Below, piece by piece: positions 49,191-62,031 of a stretch of DNA of 64,000 nucleotides (positions within the stretch are counted from its first letter, which is position 1; the number at the start of each line of letters is the position of its first letter). The position numbers and the translations under genes are program-made. The notes under the pieces were generated by a model. The model was given only the letters and a program-made list of their open reading frames with translations. It made no database searches and had not been told where the DNA came from. Origin of the DNA: Himantopus leucocephalus (taxonomy: Eukaryota > Chordata > Aves > Charadriiformes > Recurvirostridae); the NCBI GenBank assembly GCA_003993805.1, contig RSEF01000021.1, positions 2,367,065-2,431,064 on the forward strand, given 5' to 3'.

Positions 49191-52100
49191 GGCACCTCTG
49201 TGGCTTTTTTGGCCCCCTCTTTCTAACTCATGCCTAATTAAGTCCACGTATGTCAGCATTTCAAAGTGGGCACCACAGATTTCATCACACATGCGAGAGA
49301 TGCCTCTGTATCAGCCAGTCAGAAATGTATGAAGAAGACACGATGTTAGTAAAAGCAGCCTCTGACATAAAATAAACTAAATAAATCCACTCTTCCAGGG
49401 TGTGAAAAAATGGGTTTGCACCAGTGGAAGTCTTCTGGGGAGGTTTCCAAAATCTTGCCCTCTTTCCAAGCGCTAATGCCACAAATACCTTTACTGCAAC
49501 CAGGATGCTCAATCAAGCATGGAAATGACAGTTTACATATATTTAGCTTAATGAGTTTTTTTATTTTATTTCATACCTTCAAAAAAAGCTGTGATCTGAG
49601 ATGTTGGGTAAAACTTAAGGTTGCTTCTTATTTTATCTACGACGCATCTCCCATTCATTTTTGAAATATGATTGTGCAGGCACAATACTTAAGTGAAATA
49701 TGGTGGCCTATCAGATTACTGAGGGATAGCATAAAGGCTTAGATGAAGATGACAATGACTTTATAAAAACCAGAATGGTTGAAAGATAACAAGAAGATTC
49801 ACTATTCACGGATCCTGAAACGATGCTACATTTAGGAATGCACTATAGCATACACAACAGTCCATGCCTTCTCTTTGCAAACTGTGAGTAAGATATATAT
49901 ATACACACATACTTAATGTATACTATACACGAGATTCTCAACTGGAATATATTAAACCTTTTTCTATGATGTATACAAGTTATACCTCATGTCATGTATA
50001 CTCATGTCATTTATTTTCCCCAATGAAAAAAATCAGATGGTCACATTCTATAAGTGTGCATGTCACAGTTTCATAATATTTTGTTATGAAGTTCATAAAA
50101 TACGACAGCAGTAGTATGTCTAACTCAAGACTTAGGTTAAAAGAGCCACCTGGATTGATGAGTAGCAGCTCCATTCAAGTTATGCACAGCGAGCCTACTA
50201 AAGTTTAAGGCCCTAGCAGCACACAGATGCATGCCTGTTCTGAAATACGCTCTTCAGCCTCTCAGGGACAGCGCTTTCCGCAGATTTAATTACTTGCAAA
50301 ACCTTTGGTCATTAACACCCAACCTAAATTCTATTGCAGGTCACAGGCTATTAAAAAAATAAAGTGTCCATGCTCCCTAAACAATGATTTGTTTAACTGT
50401 AGCTTTGATTAAATCTGAAGCCACAACAACACGGGAATCCTACGGCTAACGTACTCACCCTATTACTCTATCTGCTAGAAACAGTTATGAGGCAATTATT
50501 TCTTCCCAAGTTCTTGTATGACACTTCACGATACTGTTAGCCATCCCTCAGGCCACTGAACTTCTGTGTGTGTATATACGGGCCAAAACACCTAGTCACC
50601 AGGATGAAACGTACCCCGCTGATGTGCCAGCACAGCACCGAAACCCCGCTCAAAGGCAGCGAGCATTACTCTTAGAGAAGGTTTCATATTGATCTGCTGT
50701 ATGTGGTAGGACTCCAGCCAGACAGAACCAGCCCCTATGGAATACCGAGCCATTGAAAAAAGGACAATGTGAGCCACGTGACCATTATTAGTTGCCAGCA
50801 TTGCAGACCTTAGAAGGCACCCGTGCTCTCTGCAAGTCTGTCGGAAAGATTCCGCATCGGCCTCTTCGGACACTCCCTGTTGGTGGTGTGGCTACAGGTG
50901 TACAGCACAAACTCCATGGATGGAGGTAGATCTTCATTACCTTCCTTTTACCCTGGTCTGGAATGGGCTCCTTTAGGGACACAGTGCAGCTGCTGCTGCT
51001 ATATTTTCTACGGTTTCTTTGATAGCCTGGCTCAAGGCAACACAAGACCCAGGTCTGGCTCTCCTGGAAAGACGCTGGCTGGAGAATGACACAGAGCTAA
51101 ATCTGAGTGCATGTACTCACAAAGGGAGAGCCCTCTCGGGCTGCCTGCAGTAGGGATATTTTATTGCTTTCATAATATTTTCCGGATTTTGAAACACAAA
51201 CCACATGTGTAATATTTTTTTCAAAATTTACACATTGCGCTTGCTGGCTAGTGTTCCCTCTAGCACCCACGGCCCCAGGCCTTCCTCAAAAGCAGAGAGG
51301 GAGGAGAACGAAACACACCAAAACCTGCTGTGGCAGCTCTTGGGCAGCCCTGCTGCTGAAGGTCAAAATCACTGGGTGCACTCCTCACCTACTTTGATTT
51401 TACAGGGCAATAAAATGTTAATTTGGATTATCTTGTCATCAGGGAAATCAGGACAGAAGCTTGACAGCTTGCTGACTGGGGAAGGGGAGAAAGTAAACAG
51501 TTAGAAACGCTCTAAGCCAAGTTCACCGAGGGTGTAAAACCCTCAAAATTAGTTCAGTTCCACCAGGGATTAGTTTGGCCATACGCAGAACAGACCACGA
51601 ACCTCCAGGAGCAAGGAGCGCCTGCCTATGGCTTGGCTGTACAGGGTCTGGTGCAGCAGGGCCCCCGCGCCGGCCCCCAGATGGCAGGAGGCTGTCTCTT
51701 GTCTTCAGAAGGAGGGATTCAGGGTCAGTAAGTATTCACTCACTTCTGGTGGGGTAAGAATCAAACTACTCTTCACATCCTATAGAAATCACATCACATG
51801 CTGCTTATAAGTGGGCGTTGCGACTGACCTGCAGGTGGATCACTAGTGTTCGACTCCAGCCCATCTTTACCTTCTTAAAGCTAATAACAAGTTAGTTCAT
51901 TTGCTTTTGTTCTCAGCTTTCCTCGGTCTCTGGGGCAGTTACTCCTTTGCTTTTAAATCAAAATTACTACATCTCCTTCAGAACTTTCCATTCCCTGGTG
52001 CACCCCATTTCATCACGACACTTCCCTGCGAATCATCTGGTCGCTTGTGTTTGGGAGGCAGAAGGAAAGGTTGGTTTGGGTTTGCTTTTTCTGCGTACAT

Positions 52101-53240
52101 ATCCAGGGGGAATAGTTAAGATCTTACCTGCTTTGCTCCGGTTACTAAGGCGTTAATTATTCTGTGACGTAAGGGTTTTAAGTTTCTGATCAGAGTAGCT
52201 TAGGTGAGAGAGCTTGATACTCTCCAGATCCATCGCTACCTCTTGCATTTCCAGCACTTGCTCCTCTGGGGAAAGGGACCACGTTCTAGCTGGCGGCTTT
52301 GCCCCCGGAGCAGATGTCTCTCTTGCTTTCCCCTATGAAGATGTCCAAGCTGCTGGAATGCAAACTGGAGATTTTACAAAATAGTTGCGTTTGCTAGGTG
52401 TTGGGCTGGTGAACTCCTGGCTGCCATGGCCACACAAAGCTACACTTGGCAGGCAGCTTGCCCCATAAAAATCTTTAAGAGGGACATTTTCACAAAAGGT
52501 GAAATAACCGTGAAGGTGGGTTATTTTCAGTTAATACAGCGTTTCACAGAAACACTGTAAGCTCTAAGCTTCTGGCCACCTAAGCAACTTGGGGAGGGCT
52601 GCACGGGCCAGGGCTCAGTGCACATGAAGGTGCTCAGCAGATTACTCATCACTGTCTCCCACGTACGGTGCTCGGTGCCTTCTTTAAAGGACCTCTAGCA
52701 GACGTTTGAGAAGTTATGATCACATCTATGCTCCTATGGCACAAACTCAAGCTATCGATCACTTCAAAATGAAGCAGAGGCTAAAGGCAAATATGCAAAA
52801 CATGCATCAGCGCAGAATATTCTGTCTTGCTTTTGGGAGCTGCGGATAAGCCGGAATCTAAAACTGCTGTGCGTGCTTGTGTAATGCAAAGCGTGGGCGT
52901 AATCACGGTGAGGATAGTCACTGAAATACAGTCACTCATCTTTTGCAAAGAGTTAATTTTCAACTAAAAATTTGAAAGTTGATGGAAAATAAGTATTCTA
53001 CTTATTTACAAGGTTAAGTGTTGTTGTTTTTTTTCGCAGCAGATAGAATCTGGAAGCTATTAGACAAATCCTACACCTCAGAGGAGAGGCTTCTCTGAAC
53101 CCAAATCTTCCTCGACACGACTCCCAGAAACCCTGAGCAGCTGGGAAGTTGAGGGCGGCCTCTCAACTTTTGAGTATTGCTCCAGAAGATAACAGGAAGA
53201 TTCCCAAATTTTTAAAGCTATTCATTTAAAAATAAACATA
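49191..53240. other. Non-coding stretch
   Basis: It contains a short (TA)n(CA)n tract at 49893-49911 and otherwise ordinary DNA. A 'gttcgactcc' string at 51848-51857 resembles a pol III B box but has no tRNA fold around it. No gene is supported. Confidence 0.45.
49893..49911. repeat. Short (TA)n(CA)n microsatellite
   Basis: Alternating TA then CA dinucleotides in AT-rich DNA. Confidence 0.7.
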
Positions 53241-53543
53241 AGGATTTTCAAAAGCAGCCAGGAGCCTAGGTCTCCTTGGAAGCCCTTGTATCATCCCTTC
53301 CGGAAAACCGTGTTTACTGGATGTTACGGGTGTTGTAAAAACAAAGGAATTATCCTGTGCCTTGGGGGCAATCACAGCCAATTGTGCTCGTATTCACATC
53401 CAATTTGCTGCCAAGCAATTTACAGATCAGTGGGATCTACACATGGAAGAAGCTCTGTTTGTAAATCATGTCCTATAAGTGAAGGCCAATTCCCTCGTGT
53501 GAAATCAATGGGAATTAGACACCCAAGTGCTTTTGAAAATCCT
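53241..53543. mobile_element. MITE-like element with 16-bp perfect terminal inverted repeats
   Basis: The left end aggattttcaaaagca (53241-53256) is the exact reverse complement of the right end tgcttttgaaaatcct (53528-53543). Partial complementarity continues inward ('gagcctaggtctcc' against 'ggaattagacaccc'). There is no coding capacity in the 303 bp, fitting a non-autonomous DNA transposon. The end sequence resembles old dispersed amniote repeats with 'gcacctaagt...ttttgaaaat' ends. The interior 53333-53506 recurs at 55099-55273. Superfamily is undetermined, because target-site duplications are not clear. Confidence 0.55.
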
Positions 53544-55098
53544 GTTAAGTAGCTATTGCATCCATAGGTTCCCTTTAAAATCTATCACTCTCCACTTGAG
53601 TCTAATGGGTGTTGAATCAAGCGCTTGATGCTTTCTGACTTGTCCCTCACTTCTTCCGCCCTGTGAGTACCCACATGTATCACGATCCGTGCTTCACAGT
53701 CCAAAGAAAATAAAGATCCTCGCCATAAGAGTAGTGGTGCTTTTATGCAGAGACACGGTGGGAATGCTCCTGGAACTTTTACAAGCAGAGGGAGAAGGGC
53801 AGTACATCACCCAGCCCCTCCCTGCCACTTTTTTGCCGGTGCCGAATACATTAATAAAGAATGCCATATTTTTATTACAGAAAATGCCGATATTGGACAT
53901 TTAACGAGAACAGAAAATATTGGGGAGTTATGTTTGTCATTACATATTTTAACGAGCATGTTCTCCATGAAGGAGCTCTGTGTCCCCCAGGCAGGATACA
54001 GTCCACACTGCGCTGTGCGTTGCTTTGATTAGGACTCATTTTAATGGAATAACAGGTTAAAAATGCACATAAAACTCACTTAAAGGGCCTAGATTTGTGT
54101 GTCAGGGCTACTCTAACCTGACGCTTTTGCAGCCACCTCTCTTCACTCTCATTTCCTTACAAGAAAAAGAGTAGCTGGCACATTTGTTTCGACTCCTGTT
54201 GTGTTGCAGCATCGCCAAGTATACTTAAGTTGTTGTCGGAGGCATACCGAGACCTCTGCAATGTGAGAACTTTCCCTGACAGATGAACAGCATCATCTAG
54301 GGGCCAGAGATCAGCACTAGGAATCACACACGCGTGGCCAGGGAAGCTTGCAGTGATCTGTAAGAGTTGCTCCTGAGCACACCAGCCCGTCACAAGAGAG
54401 GTCCACTTTATTCTTGTTTGAAGAAACACACCGTGCAATGTCTTACATCAAGAAAACGAAATGCAGTTGACCTGGTTCAGTATTAGAAGTCACCTTTACT
54501 TTGGTGATTTTCCAGCTGGGTGCAATTACCCCAGACCACCGAAAGCAACCCAGAGCGCTTTTGTCCTCTGAGTGGGAGGGATGCACAACAGCCTTCTCCA
54601 GAAGTTGCACAATCACGATAGTATCATGACAGAACTTGCTTAAAAAGCCTCCAGAGATGTGGCTAATGTGACTATAAGACACCCAAACAAGAGCTGGCTT
54701 ACCCCACGCCGGCTCAGTCCGCGCGCCACTGGCCCTTGCTCCTCAAGTTTGCCATCTAAACCACCACCAAGGCACAGTCTGGGAGAAGAGGTCTTCACAG
54801 TAGTAAATATAGTCCCCCCTGCACGACACACGCTAAAATCAGTAGAAAAATCCCCCCCCCAATGCCAGCATAGTGCCAAATCTGGCTCAGCACGCAAGAC
54901 AGAGTGTGTCATGGCCATCAGCCCTCTCAGCAGTAGATCCACTACTCGTTTGCCAATTTAAATCGCTGTCTCCTGCAAGCTGTAGTATGACTCCGAAATC
55001 AACAGATTTCTGTAAGGATGCAGAACATCTCTATAACAATGATGATTCTAAACCACATTATGTCCAGAGGGAAGTGATATTCACTGAGTGAATGAAAA
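53544..55098. other. Spacer between the two repeat copies
   Basis: Unique DNA with a C run near 54851-54860 and short frames without family signal. A 100-codon frame pair at 54640-54961, open on both strands, is compositional. Confidence 0.45.
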
Positions 55099-55273
55099 TT
55101 GTAAAAACAAATAAATAAATGATCCCATCCCCAGGGGACAATTACAGTCAATTGCTCTTGTATTCGCATGCACTTTGCTGCCAAGAAATTTAGACTATCA
55201 GGATTTACACGTGGAAGAATCCCTGTGAGGCAAGAACGTCCTAAATGACGGCCAACTTACTTGTATGAAATTA
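55099..55273 (+). repeat. Second copy of the 175-bp repeat interior
   Basis: It aligns with 53333-53506 in the same orientation over nearly the same length. Shared blocks include 'ttgtaaaaacaaa', 'tttgctgccaag', 'tacac(a/g)tggaagaa' and 'ggccaa'. By eye identity is roughly 70-75% with few indels. The terminal inverted repeats of the first copy are not recognisable here, so this is a truncated or more worn copy, or a local duplicate of the core. Confidence 0.7.
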
Positions 55274-57400
55274 TGATTTGTAACCGAAATTCTCCGAGTA
55301 TGGCTGTGCAGCAGATAGCCGTCTGAGACCAAGAACTTATGCAAACTCGTGATTACAAACATCCTCTTGTCACAGCTATGTAACAACATGAGCTATTTGT
55401 TTGCTGTCATCAATTTAAGCTACCATATTAGTAAGTGCTTTTACCACAATAATATAATGAAAAATGGGATTTCCTCGTCTCGTAACAGTAGGGAGAAAGG
55501 AGCTATTCGCGTTTTGCTAGTAGATGAATGTTCACACTTTTGGAGAACAAAAGCCTAAAAGGAACTTGGCACTCATTACTTCGGATACAGCTTTAAGTGG
55601 CAGGGGTAAAGACTAGAGCATGTTTAACACTTAACAGATGAAGCAGATGCATACCCCACGTGGGATACAGGGCTCAAACAAGCCCGGTTAATTGATGTGT
55701 CATGTAACGTGGCTTCCAAAAAATACATAAACAGAGCTCCAAGCCAAACAAGGCTATTTCAATACTTACTTTCAAGGACTTAAAAATAGGCACGTTCTGC
55801 AAGACACTGTCAGCTAGAAGCAAAAAGGCAAGAAACCACACAAAGAAGGGAGCTGGGCTCACGCTTAAAGCCAAGCCAAAGCGTAAATGCTTTGTTGAAC
55901 GGGGGGCTAACGGAAGAGAAGCCACTAGAAAGCGACGGCTGCCAGGCACAAGTCAGTCAGGTTCTTCCTTACGGATTTCCAGCTTGTGTTGGCTCGGCCA
56001 CCGCGCGGCGGAAGCGCCCACCTCCGCCACTCTAGGAGGGCAACTGACCGAAAAGACATACTGGCACTAAGGAAAATGAAACAGAAGAGTGTTTAACGTA
56101 CTTAAACCCACTCCAACAGAAAACAAATGAATGATGAAATAATGGAGGTCCCGACAGTCCATGTTCTCAAACGTGGAGTTTGGGGCAATCCCTGGCTATT
56201 ATTTTCACAATACCTCGCATTCATTACTTTATTTAAAAATGGTGTACTGTGTCTGGAAAACAGGAAGTAAGCCATAAATCTCTAGTTTAAAAGCCATCTG
56301 AAGCCTGTGGACCAGATATGTTCTCAATCAGTAGTCAGGCAGTAAATAAACATTTATATACAGCAACTGCTCTCAACCAGCCTGACCTCCGGCTATTACA
56401 GGGCACATAAAGAGGAAATTTGTTTAGTCCCGTAAAAGCCCAGGCAATATATCAATAGATTATTAAAAATGGAAACAATGTAGGCTAATGGATTATATTG
56501 ATTTTAATAAACATAAGTATATGGGATTCAAAGATAAGAGTCAGATATGACATCCTTCCAAGCTCACCTTTAGGGATATCTCCTAAAATTAGCAAAACTA
56601 GGTCTGTCAAGAATATCAGTGACTGCTATTTTTTGCTTTGCAACTTGACATATTTGGGGCTGAAGGACTTAAATTGGAGGGTTTGCATTTTTATTTCTGC
56701 TTGTGAACCATGAATGCAGTCAAAAAATAAAACTTGTACATCTTTTAGTGTCGTTGCTGCACAGAAAAATTTTCAAGCAATTGCAGCTATCCTCAGGCAC
56801 ACTAGATGAAAGGACACAGATGCTACTGGGTTTGTTGTTTTTTGGGTTTTTTTTATTTTTTTTTTTTAAGGAGGATTGCTCACTCTTGCTGCAGCCACTA
56901 TTGGTGGCAGACCCTGAAGCCTGAACCCCTTGTGTTTTGGAAGCCTGGCAGGATGCTGAGGCAGTCCCAGTGCCATCCCTCCAACAACCTCCAAGTCTCG
57001 AGCAGCTAAATACATTTATGCTTGCAGCGGTTCTGACAACGCCAAACCCCAGCAATCCTGCAAGTCAGCCTGATTCTTATAATATGTCTTTATCTTTGAA
57101 ATAGCTGGCACGTGCCCTGAATACGCGGATGGCTGTCAGAATCCTCTGATATCTGTCTGCTGCTTGAGGATATTTTCCCTGTGCCATCCTGCTGAGCAGC
57201 AGGCTTCCTTTGAAGAGATCCCTTCCATTTGCCCACCATGACCATTTCCCTTCCATTTGACCTGGGGGTTCAGCAGTGGGCATTGTTTTGAAAAAAATGA
57301 ATTTTATTTTTAACTTTAAGTGGAAGAATTAAATTTGTCAGTCAGGCATTCTCAGGGATGAGGGAACAGAGAGGCTTACCGAAAAAATAGGCAAAGGCAG
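55274..57400. other. Non-coding stretch with a CpG patch and AT-rich motifs
   Basis: A small CpG-rich patch lies at 55992-56040 and contains an ETS-type CGGAAG. DNA at 56325-56480 is AT-rich and enhancer-like (AGTAAATAAACATTTATATAC, ATATCAATAGATTATTAAAAATGG). A T-rich tract lies at 56840-56866. No gene is supported. Confidence 0.35.
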
Positions 57401-57600
57401 CTCTGCAGATCAAATTGCATTAGCAACTGTGACATAACTGGTTGTGGGATGAAGGGAGCTATGAAGTCCATTAACATACCCTAAATGTCAGGGTAGGGAA
57501 ACAGTGTGTTCTGTATGATAATTGGGTCAATGTGATTACAAGTTTAATCTATCTCAGCAACTATAACCGGAAAAAATTAAAGCAACCCTTGGTGCTAAAG
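57400..57600. promoter_or_regulatory. Enhancer-like segment with ROR element
   Basis: TAATTGGGTCA at 57519-57529 matches the ROR response element consensus WAWNTRGGTCA at every position. It is followed by TGTGATTACAAGTTTAATC and preceded by TTGCATTAGCAACTGTGAC. Base use is even and non-repetitive. Function is inferred. Confidence 0.3.
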
Positions 57601-60503
57601 AATGAAAACACGGACAAAAGTCTGAGCTGATTTTCCATTTGGAGGAAAGGTTTTCCATCAGCAGCAAGGCATAAGTGTGTACACCCCAGTGATTTAACAG
57701 TTCAGAAGACCTAAATTCGTGCTTCCCTTAGAGATGACACAAAGCCAATTCAGTCCCTAACAGTGAACATCCTTAAAACTTGGAGTAACTCAGCACTAAC
57801 GTTTGTGGAAGGTTAGGACGCCTTCCTAATTTATAATAAGAACACGTGTCATGCATTTTATTGTACCAATCAAATGCTACTTGAAAGCAAGTAAATGCAG
57901 GGCTAACCTCAAACACCTTAGAGTTTGGATGTATACCCCGAAGTTGAACACTTATGAGCGAGCCATCTGAACTGCGCACTGTTATTGACATCAAAAAGAA
58001 TAGTAAGAAATTATTTATCTTGCTGCCTACAAGTAAAAAATGGAAAATAAAGGAACAAGCCAAAGTCAGTTCCTTTCATTAAATTGCTAGAGGTGATAAG
58101 AAAGTTGTCCACAGGACAGGCATGAACTGCTGTCCTCCTCTGTGCTTTACTTTCTATTTCTTTCCTTGCAAAAGAAGGGATTAAAAGCAGGTGAGCATCG
58201 GTGAGGATCCATTTGCTTGAAAAGTCTGGATTCCCCCCACAAACAAAATTCAGTGTCATATTTGTTGGGGTTTTTTTCCTAAATACAAACTAAAAGCTGA
58301 AGTCTTTATTTAGTGTCAATTGTTTTCTAAAGAATACAAGACTAAACTTACAGTAAATTTCTACCACTGTTCATTAGCTCCCAACGGTAGAAATAACACC
58401 CTTGCAAAATCCTGAATACCTCACAAATTACAGTAATCTGCAATTATAAACTACAGTGTTAATGAGGTTTGATTGCCTGTTATTTGTGATGCCACCTATA
58501 AATGCCACTTACATTTTACAGCATATTGAAGTTAACAATCTGTTTTGAGAAGATCACTAATAGTCAAATGGACTTTTATGAACACCTTATGTGATTTCAA
58601 TTTGTTACCTAGAAACCAAACGTGGCCACAAAGCATTTATCCCCACCATAGAACTGCATCCATTTGATTCTTCCCGTCACTATGATTTCCCTTCTGATAC
58701 TGATCTTTATGCAAGAGGGCCGGTCTTCTTAATTAAGGAGAGTAGCATCTGAATTTTTATGCTTGACCTTTAATCAACAGTATTTTGGTAAGCCTCTAAG
58801 AGGACTAATTGTGTCATTCATATACTTAAGGGATAACGTGCCTTGCAGAGCAGTACAGACGGCAATAAACAGCTTTTACAAGAGATTAAACGCCCAAGCA
58901 CAGCTAAAGCATTTAGATAACTGCAAAAGCCATTTATTGACACTGCTCTGATGCCAAAAAACACTTGTCTTATACAGTTCTACTCATTAAAAAACAGCAA
59001 AAAACCCTCACAGCCATTGCTCTTCTTCCCTCCTAAGAGTTCTCTGTGCTTTTGTCCCAGACATATTTTTTCAGAAAGTCTAAGTAACTTTTTGAGTAGT
59101 TTGCTTAAGAAGGAAAACAAAAGAAAAGCTCTAAGGATGACTTTCAGAGATGCGTTATTTTCAAAGAGTGGATCCAATTTCCTTAACAGGGGAAATCTTG
59201 GACTGATTGACTTGAATTGAACCTGGATTTGAGCTTCTTTTCTCAGTAGCACTGATACAATCAATCAGAACAGACCAGGAACATACATACCGAGCAATAT
59301 TCGGGGTGCTTGGGGAACCAATGAACCAAACAATACAGGGTTCTTTGGAGAGACGTAGTATTAAAAAAAATAGTTGGCAAAATATGAAGACAAGCTGCTG
59401 CAGAAAGGAGGAAATGAAGTACTAGAAAAACTAAAAGTCTAGTTCAACTTATATATTTCATCATGCTTGACTCTTAGCAGTTGATGGCAATTAAAATCCG
59501 ACAGCTATATGCAGCTCACTGCATCTAACAGCTCGGGGGTCACAAATAACAGCCTGAACATTGTGACAAGCAGTTTCACAGTTGTGAATCCCTCAAATTC
59601 TGTGCTTCCCCAGGCACCACTTAGCGCTGCTGAGGGTACAGAGAAGGTCAGTGAGGTCATTCAAACAGCTTGAACATCTGTAGCATCACACCAGCATGGA
59701 GGTGGGTACCCAAGATTACTAGGGCCCAGCTCCTTTAGGGTGTCATGAACTAAGACTAAAACAGAGAAAAGGAATTTCATTCCCCTCTCAAGAGCCCTGA
59801 GCAAAAATTTAATATTTTTTTTAATGCTTTTGAATTTCCAGTCAACAGCCTTTAAAACTGACAATTAAGCAATCCTTAGACAACCACAAGAGCTCAGTAT
59901 AAACTGCTACTGGTGTCATCTCTTCTGGAGTTATTTTCTAAATCAAAGGTTCCTTTCCTAGTTGGAAGCAGGAGAGCTAAGGCAGAAAAGGGTGTCTGAA
60001 GTTAAGAGCAGAGAAAGAAAAATAAACCATTTGTGCCAGTGTGTTATTGTCTCTGCCTCACAACAGATAATTCCCAGAAAACACTCAAACAGCGAGTCCA
60101 AACCAAGCATTACTTGTAGGCACATTCAGCACTGAGATAACTGACGGAGATGTCCAAAGCAGACTGTTTTGAGAAACGAGAGAAAGGTCAGGAACCAGGT
60201 TGCCTGGGTGTTACCCCTCAGCTCAGGCTGCCCCGAGCTCCACTTTCCATCAGGCTCTTGGAAGCGCGAGAGCAGCACACGCCTGTGCCACGCTCTCACA
60301 GCACCCGACACCCCGCCAGCTACCAACGTGCACAGAGGGGAAACCCCACCACTTTGCTGATTCCTATAGAAGAAAATATGTCCTACAGCTCGGAGACAGT
60401 CACCTTTTTCCGATAACAAAGACATTCAGTTTAGCATTTGCTGTCGGCCCGCACAGGAGGTCATTTACAGACAGTCCAAAAGCCTAAGGAAGGGATGCAA
60501 TTT
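57601..60503. other. AT-rich non-coding stretch
   Basis: No gene or repeat family is recognised. DNA at 58430-58600 (CAATTATAAAC, GTTAATGAGGTTTGATTG) is motif-dense. A GC-richer patch at 60190-60360 has compositional frames. Confidence 0.4.
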
Positions 60504-60770
60504 ATAGAATCACAGAATGGTTTGGGTTGGAAGGGACCTTAAAGCCCCCCCAGTGCCACCCCCTGCCCCGGGCAGGGACACCTCCCCCCAGCCCAGGGTG
60601 CTCCAAGCCCCGTCCAACCTGGCCTTGAACACCTCCAGGGATGGGGCAGCCACAGCTTCTCGGGGCAACCTGCCACAGGGGCTCACCACCCGCACAGGCA
60701 AGAAGTTCTTCCTCATATCTCATCTAAACCTCCCCTCCTTCCAGTTTGAAGCCATCACCCCTCATCCTTC
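60504..60770 (-). mobile_element. CR1 LINE, truncated 3' end, reverse orientation
   Basis: The + strand opens 'tagaatcacagaatggtttg' followed by 'ggttggaagggaccttaaag', the exact reverse of the avian CR1 3' terminus. It continues with 'ccagtgccaccccctgccc', 'ccaacctggccttgaacacctcc' and 'gttcttcctcatat' blocks to about 60770, where the match ends in a 5' truncation. It is the least degraded of the three CR1 copies, hence probably the youngest. Confidence 0.96.
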
Positions 60771-61779
60771 AAGTCCTCATATTAGTAAGACACCTTGCCA
60801 CAGATAGAGCTACAAAAGGAAAAGTCTCTCTTGCCGCTGCCAGCCACAGACGAGGAGTGCGTGCCCACCTGCTGACGAGGAACCACACGGGTGGACACAA
60901 GCTCATCCTGCCTCTGCTTCCAGGCGGGGAGATATGAACTGATCCAAGAGCCACATGCTCAAGTCAGCTCGTTCGTGAGCTAGCACACCTCACCTCCCGG
61001 CACGGCGGAGGGCGCAGGACAGCAGCACACAGACCACAGTTATCCCTGAGATGTGCCAGATCACGGACGTGCCCCGAGCTGCCGGGGACTTTTAACTCTA
61101 CACAACTCCACAGCATATTCCGCATCGTACGGAACCCAGTCTGCACCTGGCCGGGCAGAGGAAGGAGCATGTTTGCTTCGTGATGCAATTTCTCTTTTTT
61201 TAATTCAGTACTTCCCAGGGGAATGAGTTATTCCTGCAGCGACACTGCTCGTGTAAGGCCGCGGAAGGCGGAGGATTGTGTGTGTTCGCCCGCTCTACAG
61301 AGCCCAGAACTTTCGGTGATTTCCATGCCCTCTTCCCCTGCAGCATTCTCAGGCCCACCACCGGCTGCCTCCACTCCTATACGTGGCAGAAGAAATATTT
61401 GAAAGATGCTCAAGTAAATGGATTCCTTAATTTTTCTTCCACAAAACATATCTGCATTTACCTTCCAGACCTCTGGGACATCTTTGTGTCTTTAACAGGT
61501 TCCTGCTAGTATGCCGCATCCAGGAGAAGAGAATTAATGCATCCCCTGCACAAGTTAAGTACATAAACTGTCACAAAATATTAACACAGATATGAAGCTA
61601 TTAGAATAAACCCCACTCCATAAACAGACTTTAAATATGGGCAACCAAGATAACAGTAAAATAAAAGGACGCATTAAAGTTATATCCCTTAAAAAAATTA
61701 AACAAATCAGTTTTATAGTGATAGGCACTTCAGAAAGCTCATGTTTGAAAGTCTAAGGGCAAGTCAATAAGGCATAGCT
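60771..61779. other. Non-coding stretch, nothing recognised
   Basis: Moderately GC-rich to 61180, then AT-rich. No family signal on either strand. Confidence 0.45.
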
Positions 61780-62030
61780 AATTGGAGAACAAATTGACAT
61801 TCATAAGCTGGCATTTAGCACGACCATGGTAAACAAGGTAATAGACAGTTAATGCAGTGGACAAGGGCGGTGAACAGAAGCAATCCAGGTTGAATAATGG
61901 AAAAGGACCAATTGAGCAAATTTGAAGTGCAAACATTCCGATTTCAGCCTGCTTAGCAGGGATCACCAACAAGCTCGCAGCTATAATAGGCTTATTTGGG
62001 TTGTTGTCTTTAAAAAATGAGTGCGTCAAC
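61780..62030. promoter_or_regulatory. Candidate conserved non-coding element
   Basis: Even-composition, non-repetitive DNA with clustered core motifs (GACAGTTAATGC, GGACCAATTGAGC, AATCCAGGTTGAATAATGG, TAATAGGCTTATTTGG). It ends directly at an A-run. The look is that of a conserved enhancer; there is no coding frame of note. Confidence 0.25.
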
Positions 62031-62031
62031 C

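Noticed and set aside
51848..51857. gttcgactcc, a pol III B-box-like string
   Set aside because: No A box at proper spacing and no cloverleaf can be drawn, so it is not a tRNA or clear tRNA-derived SINE.
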